Assembly: GCF_001612615.1 (NCBI RefSeq)
Contig: NZ_BDAU01000004.1
Span: forward strand, 1 to 64,000
Direction of reading: 5' to 3'
Origin: Nocardia amikacinitolerans NBRC 108937
GTDB taxonomy: Bacteria > Actinomycetota > Actinomycetes > Mycobacteriales > Mycobacteriaceae
Length of the DNA stretch: 64,000 nucleotides
In this document: positions 7,652 through 16,582 of the stretch, in pieces
Layout: each line of letters begins with the position of its first letter
How positions within the stretch are numbered: the first letter of the stretch is position 1
Position numbers and translations under genes: made by a program
Notes under the pieces: generated by a model
What the model was told of the DNA's origin: nothing
What the model saw: the letters and a program-made list of their open reading frames with translations, nothing else
Database searches by the model: none

Positions 7652-10600
7652 CTAACGACGAATCGCGGCGATCGCCTTCTCGATCCGCTTGGCCGACACC
7701 GGATACGGCGTGCCGAGCTTCTGGGCGAACAGGCTGACCCGGAATTCCTCGATCATCCACCAGATCTCGGTGACATCGGGCGCCTGCTTGCGTCCCTCCG
7801 GCAGCGCGGCGAGCAAGCGGTCGTACGCGGCGAGGACGCGGTCGAGTTCGGCCATGCCCTGCCGGTCGCGCACGGCGGAACCGGGCAGCGATTCCAGACG
7901 GACCAGCGCGGCGCGCAGGTAGCGGGGGAGGTCCCGCAGGCGCGCGCTGCCCCATTCGGAGACGAAGCCGGGGAAGACCAGATCGTCGAGCTGGTGGCGG
8001 ACGTCGTCGGCGATATCACGCTCGGCGGTGCCGCCCAGCGCCGAGGACACCCGGTGCGCCTCGGCCAGCACCGGCACCACCGCGCGGACGATGCGGGCGA
8101 CCTCGGTGGCGAGCTTGGGACGGATCGCGGCGACGAGGGCCTCGAATCGGTCCGGGCTGTGTACCGGGCCGCCCGCGCCCGCGATCAGTTCGTCGGCGGC
8201 CGCGGCACGGCAGTCCTCGACAAGCGCCTCCAACGACCCGTACGGATTCTGGCTCAGCGCAAGACGATCTGTGGGGCGCAGCCCGGCGGTGACGGTGCGC
8301 ACCGAGGTCGGGATCGCGTGCAGCACCAAGGCGCGGGTGCCCGCGCGCATGGCGGCGGCCTGTTCGGCGGGGGAGCTGAGGACCCGCACGGCGACGCCCT
8401 CGCCCTCGGGGACCAGCGCGGGATATCCGGTCACGGTCTGCCCGGCGACCTCGCGCCGCACCGTCGGCTCGACGGTGCCGAGGGACTCCGAGGTCCACAC
8501 GGTGGCCGCGGCTCGTTCGGCGCCCGCGGTCGCGCGCGCCACGGAGGCCGAGACCTGTTCGGCGAGTTGGGTCTTCAGCGCGGTCAGGCTCTTGCCCTTG
8601 GCCAGTACCCGGCCCCGGGTGTCGACCGCGGCGAAGGTCATGCGCAGGTGGTCGGGCAGCGCGGCGGGATCGAGGTCGTTCGGCGTGATCGTCACCGATC
8701 CGAGCCGGGACAGCTCCCTGGCCAGGCCGGTGCGCAGCGGTTCGGCGCGCGGGGTGAGCGCGGCGAGCGCGGCGGCGGCGAAGTCCGGTGCCGGAACCAC
8801 GCTGCGCCGCAACGACTTCGGCAGTGTCTTGATCAGCGCCGCGGCCAATTCCTCGCGCATGCCCGGCACCAGCCAGTCGAAGCCGACGGCGCGCACGTGC
8901 GCCAGCTGCTCGACCGGGATGCGCACGGTGACGCCGTCGTCCTCCTGGCCCGGCTCGAACTGGTAGGTCAGCGGGAAGCTCAGCTCGCCCTGGCGCCACG
9001 CGTCCGGGAAGTCCGTCGGATCCAGCGCCGCCGCGTTCTCGTTGACCACCGTCGACTTCGAGAAGTCCAGCAGCGCGGGGTCTTTCCGCTTCGCGGTGCG
9101 CCACCAGCTGTCGAAATGCCGCGCCGAGACCACGTCCGCGGGGACGCGCTTGTCGTAGAACTCGAACAGCACCTCGTCGTCGACCAGGATGTCGCGGCGG
9201 CGGGCACGGTGCTCGAGATCGGCCACGTCGTCGAGCAGCTCCCGGTTGCGATGAAAGAACTCGTGCTTGGTCTGCCACTCGCCCTGCACCAGCGCGTGCC
9301 GCAGGAACAGCTCGCGGGATACCTCGGGGTCGATGCGGCCGTAGTCCACCGGTCGGCTCGTCACCAGCGGCACCCCGTACAGCGTGACCCGCTCGTAGGC
9401 GCGCGCGGAGCCGCGCTTGGACGACCAGTGCGGCTCGGAGTACGTGCGCTTCACCAGGTCGCCAGCCAGCCGCTCGGCCCATTCGGGTTCCACCCTTGCC
9501 GCCATGCGGCCGAACAGCCGCGACGTCTCGACCAGCTCGGCGGCCATCACCCAGCGCGGTGGCTTCTTCGCAAGCGACGAGCCGGGGAAGATCATGAACT
9601 TGGCGCCGCGCGCACCGAGGAACTCCCGGCTCTCCGCCTCGCGCACGCCGATATGGGAGAGCATGCCCGCCAGCAGCGATTGGTGGATCGCAGTGGAATC
9701 CCAAGGGAGGCCGTGGTTTTCGAGTGGGACCTCCGAGGTCTTCGGCGTGCCACGGCCTCCGCGCCGCTTGCGATTCGTTCCGGCGGACTCGTCCGTCGTG
9801 CGGTCCGTCGGCACGGATTCCGTTGTGGGGACGGTTTTCGAGCCGCGTCCGTCGGTGGACCAACCCAGACCCTTGGTGATGGTGCGTAGCTGCCCGTGTA
9901 GGTCCTGCCACTCCCTGATTCGCAGGTAGTGCAGGAACTCCTCGCGGCACATCCGCCGGAACTGATTGGACGACAGCGACTTGCGCTGCTCGGTGAGATA
10001 GTCCCAGAGCCGCAGATAGGCGAGGAAGTCGGAGCCTTCGACGACGAAGCGCGCGTGCTTGGTGTCGGCGGCCTGCTGGAACTCGGCGGGCCGCTCGCGG
10101 ACGTCCTGGATCGACAGCGCGGCGACGATGATCAACACCTCGGCCAAGCATCCGTTGCCGTTGGCCTGCACCAGCATTCGCGCCATGCGCGGATCGACCG
10201 GCAGCTGCGCCATCTCGCGACCGACCGGCGTGAGCGCCAACGCGGCATCGGGGCCCGCCGCGCCGCGGGCCAGCGCGCCCAGTTCCTCCAGCAGCGCGAT
10301 GCCGTCGCGGATCGCGCGCTTGTCCGGCGCCTCCACGAACGGGAAGTTCTCGATGTCGCCGAGCCCGAGCGCGGTCATCTGGAGGATGACGGCGGCCAGG
10401 TTGGTGCGCAGGATCTCCGGTTCGGTGAACGCGGGCCGGGATTCGAAGTCGTCCTCGGAGTACAGCCGGATGGCGATGCCGTCCGCGACGCGGCCGCAGC
10501 GCCCGGACCGCTGGCGGGCCGAGGCCTGCGAGACCTCTTCGATCGGCAGCCGCTGCACCTTGGTGCGCATCGAGTAGCGGGAGATGCGCGCGGTGCCTGG

Positions 10601-11716
10601 GTCGACCACGTAGCGGATGCCGGGCACGGTCAGCGAGGTCTCCGCGACATTGGTGGCCAGCACCACGCGGCGGCCGGTGTGCGGCGCGAAGACGCGGTGC
10701 TGCTCGGCGGTGGAGAGTCGCGCGTACAGCGGCAGGATCTCGGTGCGCGGCAGCTTCAGATCGCGCAGCGCGTCGGCGGTGTCGCGGATCTCGCGTTCGC
10801 CGGAGAGGAAGACCAGCACGTCGCCGTCGCCCTCGGCGAACAGCTCGCGCACCGCGTCGCCGATCGCGTCGACGGGGTCGCGGTCCACCACGCGGGTGTC
10901 CTCGTCGTCCTCGTCGGCGGCGGGGAGTTCCAGGCTCAGCGGCCGGTACCGGATCTCGACCGGGTAGGACCGGCCCGACACCTCGACAATCGGTGCGGGC
11001 GCGCCCTTCTCGTCGGCGAAATGCTTGGCGAACAGCTCAGGATCGATGGTCGCCGAGGTGATGATCACCTTCAGGTCGGGGCGGCGCGGCAGCAGCTGCT
11101 TCAGGTAGCCGAGCAGGAAATCGATGTTGAGGCTGCGCTCGTGCGCCTCGTCGATGATGATCGTGTCGTAGCGGCGCAGCAGGCGGTCGCGCTGGATCTC
11201 GGCGAGCAGGATGCCGTCGGTCATCAGCTTGACCAGGGTGCGCTCGGAGGCCTGATCGGTGAACCGCACCGTGTAGCCGATGACGTCGCCGAGCTCGGTG
11301 TCCAGCTCCTCGGCGATGCGTTCGGCGACGGTGCGCGCGGCCAGCCTGCGCGGCTGGGTGTGCCCGATCGCGCCGCGGATGCCGCGGCCCAGCTCCAGGC
11401 AGATCTTCGGGATCTGCGTCGTCTTGCCGGAGCCGGTCTCGCCCGCGACGATCACCACCTGGTTGGCCGCGATGGCCTCGGCGATGTCGGCGCGACGGGC
11501 GGTCACGGGCAGCTGCTCGGGGTAGCGAATCCGTGGCACCGCGGCCCGGCGTGCCTCGACGCGCAGTTCGGCGGCGGTGATGTCGGCGGCGATCTCCTCG
11601 AGGTCGGTGCCGCGCGCCCGGTCCAGCCGACGCCGCAGCCGGTACTCGTCGCGGAGGGAGAGATTCGCCAGGCGGGTGCGGAGCTCGCGGGTTCCGGTAT
11701 CAGCTGTCCTGGTCAT
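7652..11716 (-). CDS. hrpA: ATP-dependent DEAH-box RNA helicase HrpA
   Basis: A 1354-residue DEAH/RHA-type helicase, about the length of Escherichia coli HrpA (1300). Walker A GETGSGKTT is at 92-100, DEAH at 189-192, then SATID, and motif VI QRSGRCGR. The helicase core is followed by the HA2/OB region and a long C-terminal HrpA-type domain (about 650-1354). Bacterial HrpA remodels RNA and rescues stalled, collided ribosomes in E. coli; the same role here is inferred. It is a single-gene leftward unit, with divergent transcription of the Pr6Pr-type gene. Confidence 0.93.
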   Translation of the reverse strand: MTRTADTGTRELRTRLANLSLRDEYRLRRRLDRARGTDLEEIAADITAAELRVEARRAAVPRIRYPEQLPVTARRADIAEAIAANQVVIVAGETGSGKTTQIPKICLELGRGIRGAIGHTQPRRLAARTVAERIAEELDTELGDVIGYTVRFTDQASERTLVKLMTDGILLAEIQRDRLLRRYDTIIIDEAHERSLNIDFLLGYLKQLLPRRPDLKVIITSATIDPELFAKHFADEKGAPAPIVEVSGRSYPVEIRYRPLSLELPAADEDDEDTRVVDRDPVDAIGDAVRELFAEGDGDVLVFLSGEREIRDTADALRDLKLPRTEILPLYARLSTAEQHRVFAPHTGRRVVLATNVAETSLTVPGIRYVVDPGTARISRYSMRTKVQRLPIEEVSQASARQRSGRCGRVADGIAIRLYSEDDFESRPAFTEPEILRTNLAAVILQMTALGLGDIENFPFVEAPDKRAIRDGIALLEELGALARGAAGPDAALALTPVGREMAQLPVDPRMARMLVQANGNGCLAEVLIIVAALSIQDVRERPAEFQQAADTKHARFVVEGSDFLAYLRLWDYLTEQRKSLSSNQFRRMCREEFLHYLRIREWQDLHGQLRTITKGLGWSTDGRGSKTVPTTESVPTDRTTDESAGTNRKRRGGRGTPKTSEVPLENHGLPWDSTAIHQSLLAGMLSHIGVREAESREFLGARGAKFMIFPGSSLAKKPPRWVMAAELVETSRLFGRMAARVEPEWAERLAGDLVKRTYSEPHWSSKRGSARAYERVTLYGVPLVTSRPVDYGRIDPEVSRELFLRHALVQGEWQTKHEFFHRNRELLDDVADLEHRARRRDILVDDEVLFEFYDKRVPADVVSARHFDSWWRTAKRKDPALLDFSKSTVVNENAAALDPTDFPDAWRQGELSFPLTYQFEPGQEDDGVTVRIPVEQLAHVRAVGFDWLVPGMREELAAALIKTLPKSLRRSVVPAPDFAAAALAALTPRAEPLRTGLARELSRLGSVTITPNDLDPAALPDHLRMTFAAVDTRGRVLAKGKSLTALKTQLAEQVSASVARATAGAERAAATVWTSESLGTVEPTVRREVAGQTVTGYPALVPEGEGVAVRVLSSPAEQAAAMRAGTRALVLHAIPTSVRTVTAGLRPTDRLALSQNPYGSLEALVEDCRAAAADELIAGAGGPVHSPDRFEALVAAIRPKLATEVARIVRAVVPVLAEAHRVSSALGGTAERDIADDVRHQLDDLVFPGFVSEWGSARLRDLPRYLRAALVRLESLPGSAVRDRQGMAELDRVLAAYDRLLAALPEGRKQAPDVTEIWWMIEEFRVSLFAQKLGTPYPVSAKRIEKAIAAIRR

Positions 11717-11855
11717 TGCGTCGTCCAGCGTACCGGGCGGGGCGTCACCGCCCGCCGCTGCCGGGCCACCGCGGACGTCCTCGCCGATAGCCGAACGTAT
11801 GCCGGCGGCGCTGGTTCGGCCGGTCGAGCGCTACCCGATGTGCGAAGATCGGCCA

Positions 11856-12494
11856 ATGGACGCGGGCTCGGGCACCTGGTGGGTAGTCAGAGGACTTCGC
11901 GTTGCCTTCGGTGTACTCGGCATCGTGGCGCTGGCCTGGATCCCGCTGCGCGATCTGGATACGGATACCTTCTCGCCCGCGAACTACTTCAGCTACTTCA
12001 CCATCCAGTCGAACATTCTCGGCGTGATCGTGCTGCTGATCGGCGGCCTGCGGGACCCGATGTCGCGCCGTTGGCAGGTGCTCCGCGGCGCCGCGACGCT
12101 CTACCTGCTGATCACGGGCGTGGTCTACGCCGTGCTGCTGGCGAATATCGATGTCATGCTCACCGACCAGTGGATCAACGACATCCTGCACCGCATCCTG
12201 CCGATCGTGCTGGTCCTGGATTGGATTCTGGTGCCGGTGAGCCTGGGCATCACCGGCAGGCTCATCGGAGGGTGGTTGATCTACCCCGCGGCGTACGGCG
12301 TCTACAGCCTCACACGGGGGCACGTCCTGGACTGGTATCCGTATCCGTTCCTGGATCCCCGCGGCCAGGGGTATGTCTCCCTGATCATCGGAATGATCAT
12401 CTTGACCGGGGTGTTCGCGCTGCTGGCGGTCGCCGTCGCCGCCCTCGGCGGGCTCGCCCTGCGCCGGCGCGAACCAGGCGAGGTGGTGACATGA
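11856..12494 (+). CDS. Pr6Pr-family six-helix membrane protein
   Basis: A 212-residue integral membrane protein with about six hydrophobic helices, including VAFGVLGIVALAWIPLR, FTIQSNILGVIVLLIGG and GYVSLIIGMIILTGVFALL. The pattern NYFSYFTIQSN near the N-terminus and DILHRILPIVLVLDWIL, YPAAYGVYSLTRG later match the Pr6Pr/FAR-17a-AIG1-like family. Function is unknown. The ATG at 11856 is preferred; an upstream ATG at 11838 is also in frame. Its stop overlaps the start of a tiny ORF (ATGA), leading into the aminotransferase. Confidence 0.8.
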   Translation: MDAGSGTWWVVRGLRVAFGVLGIVALAWIPLRDLDTDTFSPANYFSYFTIQSNILGVIVLLIGGLRDPMSRRWQVLRGAATLYLLITGVVYAVLLANIDVMLTDQWINDILHRILPIVLVLDWILVPVSLGITGRLIGGWLIYPAAYGVYSLTRGHVLDWYPYPFLDPRGQGYVSLIIGMIILTGVFALLAVAVAALGGLALRRREPGEVVT

Positions 12495-12574
12495 GCGAAC
12501 GTAGTGAGCGAATCATGCGCCAGCGCGCTTCGCGCATGCCGGAGCCGAGCGCCAGCGAGGCGAAGGCATGAGCG
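12490..12574. repeat. 77-bp insertion-like unit flanked by CATGAGCG direct repeats
   Basis: CATGAGCG occurs at 12490-12497 and 12567-12574, exactly 77 bases apart. Between them lie short inverted repeats, for example ATGCGC (12515-12520) with GCGCAT (12532-12537). The structure resembles a small dispersed element that entered a start codon while keeping translation coupled. Confidence 0.45.
12491..12571 (+). CDS. 26-codon ORF translationally coupled on both sides
   Basis: A 26-codon ORF starting MSERSERI and ending ASEAKA. Its ATG overlaps the upstream stop (ATGA at 12491-12494) and its TGA overlaps the aminotransferase ATG (ATGA at 12568-12571). The sequence is low-complexity, rich in Ser, Glu and Arg. 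It coincides with a 77-bp unit bounded by identical CATGAGCG copies. It may be an inserted coupling leader rather than a functional peptide; I know no function for it. Confidence 0.4.
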   Translation: MSERSERIMRQRASRMPEPSASEAKA

Positions 12575-13791
12575 CGTTGTGGCATGGATTCGCCGATATG
12601 GGCGCCGTCGAGCGGGACGGCGCGTTCGTGATCGCGCGCGGCGAGGGCGCCTACGTCTACGACCAGTCGGGCGCCAGGTATCTCGACGCCACCGCCGGAC
12701 TGTGGTTCGCCAACGTCGGGCACGGTCGCGCCGAGATCGCCGACGCGGTCGCCGCCCAGCTGCGCGAGATCGCGCACTACTCGAACTTCGGCGACTTGGC
12801 CGAACCGCCCACCAGGGAACTGGCCGAGCGGCTCGCGGCGATCGCGCCGGTGCCCGGCAGCAAGATCTTCTTCACCTCCGGCGGATCGGACGCGATCGAC
12901 ACCGCCGCCAAACTGGCAAGGCGCTACTGGCACCAGGTGGGCAGGCCGGAGAAGACGATCGTGGTGGGCAGGGAGCGCGCGTATCACGGAATGCACGTCG
13001 CCGGAACGGCTTTGGCGGGGTTGCCGCTCAACCGCGAGGGGTACGGCGAACTCATGCCCGATGCGCGCACCGTCGCGTGGGACGACGCCAAGGCGCTGCT
13101 CGCGCTGATCGAGGAGGTCGGCGCCGAACACATCGCCGCCTTCTTCTGCGAGCCGATCATCGGCGCGGGCGGGGTGTACCTGCCGCCGGAGGGCTACCTG
13201 GGCGAGGTGCGCCAGATCTGCGATGAGTACGAGATCCTGTTCGTCGCCGACGAGGTCGTCACCGGATTCGGGCGCATCGGCGGCAGCTGGTTCGCCTCGA
13301 GCCGCTTCGACCTGCGGCCCGACATCATGACCACCGCCAAGGGGCTCACCAGCGGCTACCTGCCGATGGGCGCGGTGTTCGTCGCGCCGGAACTGGCCGA
13401 GCCGTTCTTCGGCGGCGGCGTGTGGTGGCGGCACGGATACACCTACGGCGGGCACGCCGCCTCGGCCGTCGCGGCGCTGGTCAACCTCGACATCCTCGAA
13501 CGCGAGAACCTGCTCGCCGAGGCCGCGCGGCTGGAACGGACCTTGCACGAGAAGCTCGCGCCGCTGGCCGAGCATCCGCGCGTGGCGGAGGTGCGCAGCG
13601 GGCTCGGCGCGGTGGCCGCGGTGCAGCTGGCGGACCCCTCCGAAGCGCCTGCCTTCGTCAAAGAGCTACGCGTCCAGGGTGTTTCGAGCCGAGCAGCCGG
13701 TCAGGGTGCGATGCAGGTCTCGCCACCCTTCGTGATGACCGACGCCCAAGTCGACGAGCTGGCCGCCGCGTTCACCCGCGCGCTCGGCTGA
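12568..13791 (+). CDS. Class III PLP-dependent aminotransferase (omega-transaminase type)
   Basis: A 407-residue fold-type I aminotransferase, normal in length. The phosphate-binding TSGGSDAIDTA loop is at 103-113, the PLP-nitrogen aspartate in ADEVVTGFGR at Asp228, and the Schiff-base lysine in TTAKGLTSGYLPMG at Lys258. The family moves amino groups between amines or omega-amino acids and pyruvate or 2-oxoglutarate; the actual substrate is not evident. It is coupled to the small upstream ORF by an ATGA overlap, so it is probably co-transcribed with the Pr6Pr membrane gene. Confidence 0.9.
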   Translation: MSALWHGFADMGAVERDGAFVIARGEGAYVYDQSGARYLDATAGLWFANVGHGRAEIADAVAAQLREIAHYSNFGDLAEPPTRELAERLAAIAPVPGSKIFFTSGGSDAIDTAAKLARRYWHQVGRPEKTIVVGRERAYHGMHVAGTALAGLPLNREGYGELMPDARTVAWDDAKALLALIEEVGAEHIAAFFCEPIIGAGGVYLPPEGYLGEVRQICDEYEILFVADEVVTGFGRIGGSWFASSRFDLRPDIMTTAKGLTSGYLPMGAVFVAPELAEPFFGGGVWWRHGYTYGGHAASAVAALVNLDILERENLLAEAARLERTLHEKLAPLAEHPRVAEVRSGLGAVAAVQLADPSEAPAFVKELRVQGVSSRAAGQGAMQVSPPFVMTDAQVDELAAAFTRALG

Positions 13792-13795
13792 CGGC

Positions 13796-13897
13796 TCACA
13801 GCGCCAGCGTCATGAACACGCTGTGCGGGTCCTCGGTGTAGTCGGCGAAGGGCGGACAAACCACGAACCCGTGGCGCGCGTAAAGGCGCGATCGGGC
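13796..13897 (-). pseudogene. Relic of a GNAT acetyltransferase C-terminus
   Basis: Leftward translation gives LYARHGFVVCPPFADY, then TEDPHSVFMTLAL and a stop, the classic end of a GNAT N-acetyltransferase (beta5-alpha4-beta6). Nothing upstream on that strand supplies the acetyl-CoA-binding QxxGxG loop; the acyl-CoA synthetase occupies the adjoining DNA. It is a fragment of about 34 codons and not functional. Confidence 0.6.
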
Positions 13898-13969
13898 TCT
13901 CGACGGAACTGTGTGAGACACCTTACTGTGAGGGCACTCGCCCTCGTCTGCTTCAGCTCAGGTGGACCT

Positions 13970-15607
13970 ATGAATCGTGTCAACACTCTCGGCTCTGTCG
14001 CGGCCGCCGCGGCTCGCCGCGTCGCCGACGAGACCTACTACGCGAGCCTCGCGGTGCGCGCGGGTCTGGCCACTCCGCAACGGCCGGATCGGCTGGCTCG
14101 CATGGGTTTCGCGGTACTGCGCTCGGGGATGCTCGGCGGACTCGTGACGGTGGCCGCGCTGCGGTACCGGCACCGCGCGGCGATCATCGACGAACTGGGC
14201 GCGGTGAGCTTTCGCGAGCTCGACGAACGCAGCACCGCGCTGGCCAACGCCTGGCGGGCGCGCGGTCTGCGCGACGGCGAAGGCGTCGCAGTGCTCGCGC
14301 GCAACCATCGCGGCTTCCACTACGCGGTGTTCGCCGCGGCCAAATGCGGCGCCAAGATCATCCTGCTGAACACCGACTTCGCCGGGCCACAGCTGCGCGA
14401 GGTCCTGGCGCGCGAAGGCGCCGATCTGGTGGTCTACGACGACGAATTCGCGGGCGTCCTCGGCGATCTGCGCACCCCGCGCGGCCGCTACCGCGCCTGG
14501 ACCGACGCGCCCGCGGTCGACACGCTGGAGAACCTGATCGCGGGCGGCTCGCGAAAACCGCCGCGCCGACCGAGCACCGCGGCCAAGATCATCCTGCTGA
14601 CCAGCGGCACCACCGGGACCCCGAAGGGCGCGCCGCGCCGGGAGCCGACATCGCTGGCGCCGCTCGGCGCGATCCTCGGCCGGGTTCCGTTCCGCGCCGA
14701 GGAGATCACCGAATGTCCGGCGCCGCTGTTCCACACCCTCGGCTTCGCGCACGCCATCATGGCCGTCGGTTTCGGTTCGACCCTGGTGATTCGGCGTCGC
14801 TTCGATCCGAGGGCGGTGCTCGACAGCCTCGACCGGCACGGCGCCACCGCGTTGATCGCCGTGCCCGTGATGCTGCAACGGTTGGTCGATCTCGGGCCGG
14901 AAGTGCGTGCGGGACAAGACTTCTCGCGGCTGCGGATCATCTTCGTCGCGGGCTCGCAGCTGGGCGCCGAGCTGTGCGTGCGCGTCACCGAGGCGTTCGG
15001 TCCCGTCGTCTACAACGTCTACGGTTCCACGGAAGTGGCGTACGCGACCATCGCCACCCCCGCCGATCTGGCGGTCGAGCCCGGCTGCGTCGGCACCCCG
15101 GTGCCGAGCACCACCGTCAAGATCTTCGACGAGAACGACGCCGAGCTGCCGCCCGGCCGCACCGGACGCATCTTCGTCGGCAACAACTACCAGTTCGAGG
15201 GCTACACCGGCGGCGGAGACAAGGACCGCATCGGCTCGCTGATGTCCACCGGCGACGTCGGTCATTTCGACAGCGCGGGAAGGCTTTTCATCGACGGCAG
15301 GGACGACGACATGATCGTCTCCGGCGGCGAGAACGTCTTTCCGGGCGAGGTCGAGGAACTGCTCGCCGCCCACCCCGCGGTCGAGGAAGTGAGCGCCTTC
15401 GGCGTCGACGACGACCGCTACGGCCAGCGCCTGCGCGCGGTGATCGTGGTCCGCGCGGGCCACACCCTCACCGAAGACGAAGTGCGCGACCACGTGAAGA
15501 CCCATCTGGCCCGCTTCAAAGTCCCCCGAGACGTCCTCTTCATCGACCGACTCCCCAGAAATCCCACCGGCAAAGTCCTCAAACGCGTGCTGCGCGAGCT
15601 GGGTTAG
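13970..15607 (+). CDS. Acyl-CoA synthetase / AMP-dependent ligase (FadD type)
   Basis: A 545-residue ANL-superfamily enzyme that activates a carboxylic acid through acyl-AMP to acyl-CoA. The P-loop LLTSGTTGTPKG, the aromatic motif YNVYGSTEVAYA, the STGDVGHFDSAGRLFIDGR hinge region and the C-terminal lysine in PRNPTGKVLKR are all present. It resembles actinobacterial FadD proteins such as FadD12, probably with a medium or long fatty acid substrate. The ATG at 13970 follows AGGTGG; an in-frame start at 13823 would run through the GNAT relic and lacks family support. No lipid-pathway genes adjoin it. Confidence 0.88.
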   Translation: MNRVNTLGSVAAAAARRVADETYYASLAVRAGLATPQRPDRLARMGFAVLRSGMLGGLVTVAALRYRHRAAIIDELGAVSFRELDERSTALANAWRARGLRDGEGVAVLARNHRGFHYAVFAAAKCGAKIILLNTDFAGPQLREVLAREGADLVVYDDEFAGVLGDLRTPRGRYRAWTDAPAVDTLENLIAGGSRKPPRRPSTAAKIILLTSGTTGTPKGAPRREPTSLAPLGAILGRVPFRAEEITECPAPLFHTLGFAHAIMAVGFGSTLVIRRRFDPRAVLDSLDRHGATALIAVPVMLQRLVDLGPEVRAGQDFSRLRIIFVAGSQLGAELCVRVTEAFGPVVYNVYGSTEVAYATIATPADLAVEPGCVGTPVPSTTVKIFDENDAELPPGRTGRIFVGNNYQFEGYTGGGDKDRIGSLMSTGDVGHFDSAGRLFIDGRDDDMIVSGGENVFPGEVEELLAAHPAVEEVSAFGVDDDRYGQRLRAVIVVRAGHTLTEDEVRDHVKTHLARFKVPRDVLFIDRLPRNPTGKVLKRVLRELG

Positions 15608-15668
15608 GCGTTTCTCCGCGTTCGCACCGGTGCGCAGGCTCGCGACGGACCGCCTCCGGCTGCGCCCA

Positions 15669-16397
15669 TCAGACCCTGCCGACCATGCGGCGGAGGGTTC
15701 GGCGGAGCCGGATGCGGTCGGGGACGGCGCTACGCAGCCAGCCGTCGGACGGCACCACGACGAGTCCGCTCCTGCGGTGTTCGACGCAGTCGACGATCGC
15801 GTCGGCGACCAGTTCGGGGGCCGGTGCGTAGCCGGGGGCGATGGTGCTGACCAGCACGCCTTGTTCGGCGAGACCTCGATGCAGCGCGGTGCCGAGCCCG
15901 ACGACGGCGTGTTTGGTCGCGCTGTAGACGGCCGCGCCGAGCGCCGCGGTGACACCGACCGCCGAACCGATGTTGACGATGTGGCCGTGCCCCTGCTCAA
16001 CGAAACGCCGTCCGGCCAAACGGGATCCGGTGATCACCGCGCGCAGGTTGACGTCGATCTGGTGATCCGATTCGATCTCGGACTCGCTGAGGAACGATCC
16101 GCTCGGCGCGGTGTCGGCGGCGTTCACCACCACGTCCAGCCCGCCGAGCTTGCGTTCGGCGCGGGCGAGGAACTCGGCGAACCGCGCGCTGTCGGCGGTG
16201 TCGAGCGTGAGGCCGACGGCGGTGCCGCCGTGCATCCGAGCGAACTGCTCGGCCACCGCGCGGGCCCGCCCCGTGTCGCAGTCCCCGAGCGCCACATCCG
16301 CGCCCGCCGCGAGAAACGCCAGTGCGATCTCGCGGCCGACGCCGTGCGCGCCTCCGGTGATCGCCACCCGTTTGCCCACAAGTGTCTTCTTCGACAT
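15669..16397 (-). CDS. SDR-family oxidoreductase
   Basis: A 242-residue classical SDR. The cofactor motif TGGAHGVG is at 14-21, Ser145 (NIGSAVG), Tyr158 and Lys162 (YSATK) form the active site, and the usual NAG is replaced by NAA at 92-94. The start at 16397 is an ATG that begins the family-like MSKKTLVGKRVAITGG; longer in-frame extensions are unlikely. It is divergent from an AraC-type regulator with a 185-base intergenic region that contains repeats, so that regulator may control it. The substrate is unknown. Confidence 0.85.
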   Translation of the reverse strand: MSKKTLVGKRVAITGGAHGVGREIALAFLAAGADVALGDCDTGRARAVAEQFARMHGGTAVGLTLDTADSARFAEFLARAERKLGGLDVVVNAADTAPSGSFLSESEIESDHQIDVNLRAVITGSRLAGRRFVEQGHGHIVNIGSAVGVTAALGAAVYSATKHAVVGLGTALHRGLAEQGVLVSTIAPGYAPAPELVADAIVDCVEHRRSGLVVVPSDGWLRSAVPDRIRLRRTLRRMVGRV

Positions 16398-16458
16398 GTG
16401 ATTTCGCCCGCTTTCGCCTCGGGCCTCGACGGTAGGGTGCGGCGCGGTGTCGATGCCA

Positions 16459-16574
16459 TGCGATGTCGGGTCAGGACATTTCGGATATCGGCCAGTTGTG
16501 CCGTCGACCGCGAGGCGTTTGCCGCGGCGCGCGGGCGGACGGACAGGACGTCCGGCTGTCCTTGCGATGTCCGG
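16459..16574. promoter_or_regulatory. Repeat-rich divergent control region between SDR and AraC genes
   Basis: TGCGATGTCGGG (16459-16470) and TGCGATGTCCGG (16563-16574) form a direct repeat 104 bases apart. A dyad GGACAG (16541-16546) / CTGTCC (16556-16561) lies between. The arrangement suits an AraC-type operator, possibly with looping, but no site is proven. Confidence 0.35.
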
Positions 16575-16582
16575 CCAAAACC

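Noticed and set aside
8016..12571. Long plus-strand frames over hrpA
   Set aside because: They are shadows of the helicase gene; the His/Gln/Arg-rich translations match no family.
12568..13791. Second coding frame inside the aminotransferase on the minus strand
   Set aside because: Long open frames on the reverse strand are expected in high-GC genes with G/C at third positions; the translations are low-complexity and Arg/Gly-rich.
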